Below, piece by piece: positions 6,191 to 9,356 of a stretch of DNA of 9,356 nucleotides. The first letter of the stretch is position 1; every line of letters starts with the position of its first letter. Source of the DNA: Rhodobacterales bacterium (GTDB lineage Bacteria; Pseudomonadota; Alphaproteobacteria; Rhodobacterales; Rhodobacteraceae); contig JAAFIJ010000001.1 in NCBI GenBank assembly GCA_013298675.1, forward strand, positions 1 through 9,356, written 5' to 3'. The translations under genes were made by a program, and so were the position numbers. The notes beneath the pieces are model-generated. The model was not told where the DNA came from. It searched no databases and was given only the letters and a program-made list of their open reading frames with translations.

Positions 6191-7174
6191 ATGACTTCGC
6201 ACAAGATCGAATGGGACGATACTGTCCTGCCATTTCAGCTTGATCGTTCGCATATCCGCGGGCGGGTTGTTCGCCTTGACGGCGCGCTGGGCAATGTTTT
6301 GATGCAGCACGACTACCCTCCGGTGATTGAGGCACTGGTTGCAGAGGCCGCTTTGTTGACCGCGCTGATCGGGCAATCGATCAAACTGCGCTGGAAGCTA
6401 AGCTTGCAAGTGCGCGGCAATGGTCCGGCGCGCCTGATCGCCACGGATTACTATGGCCCGAGTGAGGACGGAGAGCCTGCGCGCATTCGTGCCTATGCCA
6501 GCTATGACGCGGAACGGCTGGATCACGATGCCACCCCGTTTAGCCAAATTGGCACGGGCTACCTTGCTGTGATGATCGATCAAGGGCAAGATATGACGCC
6601 CTACCAAGGCTTTACACCAATTGCTGGGAATTCGCTGTCCGATTGCGCCGAGACATATTTCGCACAGTCCGAACAGTTGCCGACCCGCTTTTCCTTGACC
6701 TTTGGCAAAAGCCAAACGCCGGGTGGTCCCGCAAACTGGCGCGGCGGTGGGGTGATGTTGCAGCATATGCCGGGCATCGGCGGTCAAGTTGCGGCAGAGG
6801 CGGGGTCGGGCGAGGGCGGCCTGTTGACTCACGCTGATATTCTGGCGGGCGAAGAAGCCGAAGATTGGACCCGCGCCAATGCCCTGCTTGAAACCGTCGA
6901 AGAGATAGAGCTGGTTGGCCCGTCGGTCACGCCAACAGAACTGTTGATCCGGCTGTTCCACGAAGAAGAGCCACGGGTTTTTGAGGAAACCCATGTGCAT
7001 TTTGGATGTTCGTGCAGCCCCGACAAAGTGCGTCAGGCAATGTCGATTTATTCGCAAAAAGACATCAAGACCATGACGACAGCCGAAGGCGTCGTGACGG
7101 CGGATTGTCAGTTCTGCGGCGCGCATTACCAGTTTGACCCAACCACCTTGGGGTTTGAGGCGAAAGATGCCTGA
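6191..7174 (+). CDS. hslO: Hsp33 redox-regulated chaperone
   Basis: Hsp33 is a cytoplasmic holdase chaperone kept inactive by zinc bound to four cysteines. Oxidation, together with unfolding conditions, forms disulfides, releases zinc and switches it on. The 327-residue protein has the N-terminal Hsp33 core (residues 1 to about 235) and a C-terminal redox module carrying C273-S-C275 and C306-Q-F-C309, the family's CXC and CXXC pairs, so all four zinc cysteines are present. The length slightly exceeds that of E. coli Hsp33 and is normal for alphaproteobacteria. TAGGAAA just upstream is the Shine-Dalgarno for the ATG at 6191. It heads an operon in which its last eight bases overlap the start of the CoA-pyrophosphatase-like gene. 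A promoter with a CTATATAG element lies about 40 bases upstream. Confidence 0.96.
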   Translation: MTSHKIEWDDTVLPFQLDRSHIRGRVVRLDGALGNVLMQHDYPPVIEALVAEAALLTALIGQSIKLRWKLSLQVRGNGPARLIATDYYGPSEDGEPARIRAYASYDAERLDHDATPFSQIGTGYLAVMIDQGQDMTPYQGFTPIAGNSLSDCAETYFAQSEQLPTRFSLTFGKSQTPGGPANWRGGGVMLQHMPGIGGQVAAEAGSGEGGLLTHADILAGEEAEDWTRANALLETVEEIELVGPSVTPTELLIRLFHEEEPRVFEETHVHFGCSCSPDKVRQAMSIYSQKDIKTMTTAEGVVTADCQFCGAHYQFDPTTLGFEAKDA

Positions 7175-7748
7175 TCTGGCGCGCCTGCGTGCGGCTGTTC
7201 AGCCACATTTGGGCGGCTCGTCGGACTACGATCTGAATCCGAAAATCACCCTGCCGCCGGGACGCGTTTTGCGGCCGGCGGCGGTGTTGCTGGCCGTTTG
7301 GAACGACGGCTTGATCCTAACCAAGCGCGCGTCGCATTTACGGCACCATCCAGGGCAAATCGCGTTTCCGGGCGGCAAGTTGGATGCAGGCGACATAAAT
7401 CTGCAGGCCGCCGCCCTGCGTGAGGCGCATGAGGAGGTAGGCCTACCTGCCGCGTCAGTTGACGTTTGGGGTCAGTTGCCCACGCATGAAACGGTCACAG
7501 GGTTTGTCGTCACCCCTTTCTTGGGCGTGGTCAGTGGCCCATTTACGCCGCGTGCCGAGGCGGGCGAAGTGGATGAGGTGTTTGTGGCCCCCCTGACGCA
7601 TGTTCTGGATCTGCAAAAGTACCGCATCGAACAGCGTATGTGGAAGGGTGAGTTGCGACGTTTTTATACTGTTCCCTTGGGTCCCTATTACATCTGGGGT
7701 GCGACGGCGCGGATCCTGCGCGCCTTGGCAGAGCGAGTGGCGCAATGA
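7167..7748 (+). CDS. CoA pyrophosphatase, Nudix family (NudL-like)
   Basis: The 193-residue protein belongs to the Nudix branch that hydrolyses coenzyme A and its derivatives to phosphopantetheine compounds and 3',5'-ADP. The NuCoA signature LTKRASHLRHHPGQIAFPGG (51-70) is intact. The box continues to VGL (91-93) with R85-E86 and E89-E90. It has D76 and one extra residue before RE, which is the usual form in this subfamily rather than a defect. The ATG at 7167 is chosen because GAGG (7157-7160) sits six bases upstream and it matches the family start. A TTG at 7134 would only add residues inside hslO. It overlaps hslO by eight bases and cca by four (ATGA), so translation is probably coupled. 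Some relatives prefer oxidised CoA, which would suit its Hsp33 neighbour, but this is inference. Confidence 0.93.
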   Translation: MPDLARLRAAVQPHLGGSSDYDLNPKITLPPGRVLRPAAVLLAVWNDGLILTKRASHLRHHPGQIAFPGGKLDAGDINLQAAALREAHEEVGLPAASVDVWGQLPTHETVTGFVVTPFLGVVSGPFTPRAEAGEVDEVFVAPLTHVLDLQKYRIEQRMWKGELRRFYTVPLGPYYIWGATARILRALAERVAQ

Positions 7749-8890
7749 AACTGACAGCACAGTGGCTGGATCACGGGCCGACACAACGGTTTTGCGCGGC
7801 TGTCACGGCGGCAGGGCATCGGGTGTTGTTTGTCGGTGGCTGTGTGCGCAACGCGGTTTTGGGGCTTGCGGCATCGGACGCTGATCTGGCGACCGACGCT
7901 TTGCCCGACACCATCGCGGCGATCGCTGCGGATGCAGGGTTTCGGACGGTGGCCACGGGGGTGGAGCATGGAACCATCACCGTTTTGGCCGCAGGTGTTC
8001 CTCTAGAGGTGACGACCTTTCGCGCCGATGTGGAAACCTTTGGCAGGCAGGCACGTGTCGCCTTTTCAACCAACATTTTGCAAGATGCCCAGCGGCGCGA
8101 TTTCACCATGAACGCGCTTTATGCCGAGGCGGACGGCACCGTCCTTGACCCATTGGGCACAGGCTTGCGCGATCTTCAGGCGCGGCGGGTGCGGTTTGTC
8201 GGGGACGCTGCCCTGCGCATCACCGAAGACTATCTGCGGATTCTGCGGTTTTTCCGCTTTCATGCCCATTTCGGGGATCCGGCTGCGGGTATTGACGCAG
8301 AGGGGTTGGCGGCCTGTGCGGCCAATCTTGACGGGATTGACCTGTTGTCGCGCGAACGTATCGGCGCAGAAGTGCGTAAATTGCTGGCGGCGGTTGATCC
8401 GGCGCCTGCGGTGGCCAGCATGGCCGCTGCAGGGGTATTGGCGCGGGTCATTCCCGGCGCCGATGCCACCCATTTGGCCTTGTTGGTCGATCAAGAGGCG
8501 GGGATCGCAGCCCGGTGGCAGCGCCGACTTGCCTTGATTGGGGGGGCAAGTTTGCAAGATGACTTGCGCCTGTCGCGCAGCGAGGCCACCCAGATTGACC
8601 AAATCCGCCAAGAGATCGGATCGACCCAGACAGCGGCCGTGTTGGCGTGGCGGTTGGGGGCCGTGGCGGCGCTTGACGTGCTGCTGCTACGCGCCACGAT
8701 GTTTGTACAGCCCTTTGACCACCGCCTGTTGGCTGAAATTGACCGGGGGGCTTTGGCCCGCTTTCCAGTTGAGGCCGCAGACCTGATGCCAGACTTGCAA
8801 GGACCAGCGCTTGGCGCACGGTTAAAGCAATTGGAACTGCGGTGGCAAGCAAGCGACCTGCACCTGACGCGTGAAGAACTAATGAACTGA
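7745..8890 (+). CDS. cca: CCA tRNA nucleotidyltransferase (class II)
   Basis: This enzyme adds or repairs the 3' CCA end of tRNAs without a nucleic-acid template, using CTP and ATP. The 381-residue protein shows the nucleotidyltransferase motif GGCVRN (31-36), the metal-binding pair D45 and D47 in SDADLATD, RRDFTMNAL (117-125) and EDYLRILRFFRF (161-172), the order expected for the class II head and neck domains. The C-terminal half is the more variable helical body and tail. The class also includes poly(A) polymerases, and the motifs alone do not exclude that activity. Length and alphaproteobacterial context favour CCA addition. The start overlaps the upstream Nudix stop as ATGA. A run of seven G at 8540-8546 lies in the less conserved half. 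Confidence 0.93.
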   Translation: MKLTAQWLDHGPTQRFCAAVTAAGHRVLFVGGCVRNAVLGLAASDADLATDALPDTIAAIAADAGFRTVATGVEHGTITVLAAGVPLEVTTFRADVETFGRQARVAFSTNILQDAQRRDFTMNALYAEADGTVLDPLGTGLRDLQARRVRFVGDAALRITEDYLRILRFFRFHAHFGDPAAGIDAEGLAACAANLDGIDLLSRERIGAEVRKLLAAVDPAPAVASMAAAGVLARVIPGADATHLALLVDQEAGIAARWQRRLALIGGASLQDDLRLSRSEATQIDQIRQEIGSTQTAAVLAWRLGAVAALDVLLLRATMFVQPFDHRLLAEIDRGALARFPVEAADLMPDLQGPALGARLKQLELRWQASDLHLTREELMN

Positions 8891-8922
8891 TCTTTTTCCC
8901 ACCGTGGAAGTGTGGTTTAGTG

Positions 8923-8941
8923 CACCTTCTGCAAGGTGAGG
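8923..8941 (+). promoter_or_regulatory. Hairpin covering the ribosome binding site of the ABC exporter gene
   Basis: CACCTT (8923-8928) and AAGGTG (8933-8938) are perfect complements around a four-base CTGC loop. The right arm contains the Shine-Dalgarno AAGGTGAGG for the ATG at 8945. In mRNA the stem would partly hide the ribosome binding site. No poly-T tract follows, so it is not a standard intrinsic terminator for cca. Confidence 0.5.
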
Positions 8942-8944
8942 ACC

Positions 8945-9356
8945 ATGTTCAAGTTTTTTGAAGGGCTCGTTGATCCCTACGCCCCCTATCCCCAGACTGA
9001 TACACCGCCACGCAAGCTCTGGCCGTTTTTGCGCGATTACGTGCGGCCGTTCCGGCGGGTTTTTGCGGTTACGGCGCTGACTTCTACGGCAAATTCTGCC
9101 TTTGACGTCGGGTTGATCTGGTATGTTGGCCGTCTGATTGATCTGATGTCGCAGGCGGAGCCCGCTGCGGTTTGGGCCAGCCATGGAACGGAGATTATTC
9201 TGGTCGGGTTGTTGGTGTTGATTTTGCGCCCGCTGGTCGGTGGTGCAGGTGTGGCGCTGTTGCACAATACGATCTTGCCGAACTTTGGCACGATGATGCG
9301 CTGGCGGGCACATGCGCATGTGTTGCGCCAACCAGTTGGGTGGTTCGAGTCCGATT
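8945..9356 (+). CDS. ABC exporter (membrane-plus-ATPase half-transporter), 5' part only
   Basis: An open frame of 137 codons runs from ATG 8945 to the window edge without a stop. The ATG lies close behind AAGGTGAGG. The N-terminus (MFKFFEGLVDPYAPYP) and the following TPPRKLWPFLRDYVRPFRR (20-38) match, from memory, the start of Rhodobacterales MsbA/MDR-like exporters, whose membrane domain precedes a C-terminal ATPase. A first membrane helix (about 39-62) is followed by a loop and a second helix (about 80-105). The visible end, RAHAHVLRQPVGWFESD, is the conserved first intracellular-loop region of exporter membrane domains. The Walker motifs lie outside the window, so ATPase and substrate cannot be assessed. 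It follows cca by 54 bases and may be the last gene of the hslO operon or have its own start. Confidence 0.82.
   Translation, partial: MFKFFEGLVDPYAPYPQTDTPPRKLWPFLRDYVRPFRRVFAVTALTSTANSAFDVGLIWYVGRLIDLMSQAEPAAVWASHGTEIILVGLLVLILRPLVGGAGVALLHNTILPNFGTMMRWRAHAHVLRQPVGWFESD

Noticed and set aside
6398..7126. Long minus-strand open frame (242 codons) opposite hslO
   Set aside because: hslO's four zinc cysteines and full-length fold are clearly coded on the plus strand. The antisense frame has low-complexity, shadow-like composition.
7134..7166. TTG start at 7134 for the NudL-like gene
   Set aside because: The ATG at 7167 has a GAGG site at the right spacing and matches the family's N-terminus.
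7165..7260. Nudix box of the NudL-like protein looks imperfect (D76 in place of the first Glu, one extra residue before RE)
   Set aside because: The box itself lies further on, and this form is the usual one in the CoA-pyrophosphatase subfamily that carries the NuCoA signature, so it is not a degraded enzyme.
8540..8546. Run of seven G in cca as a phase-variation or frameshift site
   Set aside because: The run is short for slippage control, cca is a housekeeping gene, and the frame continues intact. Similar G6 runs occur in ilvA (3115-3120) and elsewhere in cca (8745-8750), reflecting base composition.

Overview
The window reads as a stretch of ordinary chromosome from an alphaproteobacterium, most likely a Rhodobacterales / Roseobacter-group species. 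The basis is recognition of the proteins: ArgG, IlvA, Hsp33, the CoA-pyrophosphatase-type Nudix protein, the CCA-adding enzyme and the start of the ABC exporter all look like the Rhodobacterales forms of these families. Other support is the moderately GC-rich coding DNA, the dense gene packing and the very short intergenic gaps. I see no insertion sequence, phage gene, CRISPR array, tRNA or rRNA. No gene-free stretch exceeds about 160 bases.

Left part (18-3935). On the minus strand, argG (argininosuccinate synthase, 503-1726) runs into a GNAT acetyltransferase (18-503) through a one-base stop/start overlap. Divergent from argG is a 258-residue, roughly six-helix membrane protein of unknown function (1861-2637). 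It is followed after 50 bases by ilvA (threonine ammonia-lyase with a C-terminal ACT-like regulatory domain, 2688-3935). This half is amino-acid biosynthesis (arginine, isoleucine) plus two uncharacterised proteins.

Middle (3932-5694). A stand-alone histidine phosphotransfer (HPt) protein (minus strand) and a receiver/PP2C (SpoIIE/RsbU-type) phosphatase (plus strand, TTG start) diverge from a 158-base region that holds three separate perfect inverted repeats. The pair suggests a phosphorelay feeding a partner-switching (anti-sigma / anti-anti-sigma) pathway, like the RbaY-RbaW-RbaV system of Rhodobacter. The kinase, the switch protein and the antagonist are not in the window. This is the most interesting biology here.

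Right part (5661-9356). A small Nudix hydrolase (minus strand) is divergent from a tightly coupled plus-strand operon: hslO (Hsp33 redox chaperone), a NudL-like CoA pyrophosphatase and cca (CCA-adding enzyme). These genes overlap by 8 and 4 bases. After a 54-base gap with a hairpin that covers the ribosome binding site comes the 5' part of an ABC exporter gene cut by the window edge. The operon can be read as protein, cofactor and tRNA upkeep, possibly tied to oxidative or heat stress. A good promoter lies just ahead of hslO.

Both convergent gene pairs (ilvA/HPt and PP2C/Nudix) overlap at their 3' ends, which leaves no room for a dedicated terminator. No intact new multi-gene defence or biosynthetic system is evident. 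The findings are local regulatory structures and two little-characterised genes.
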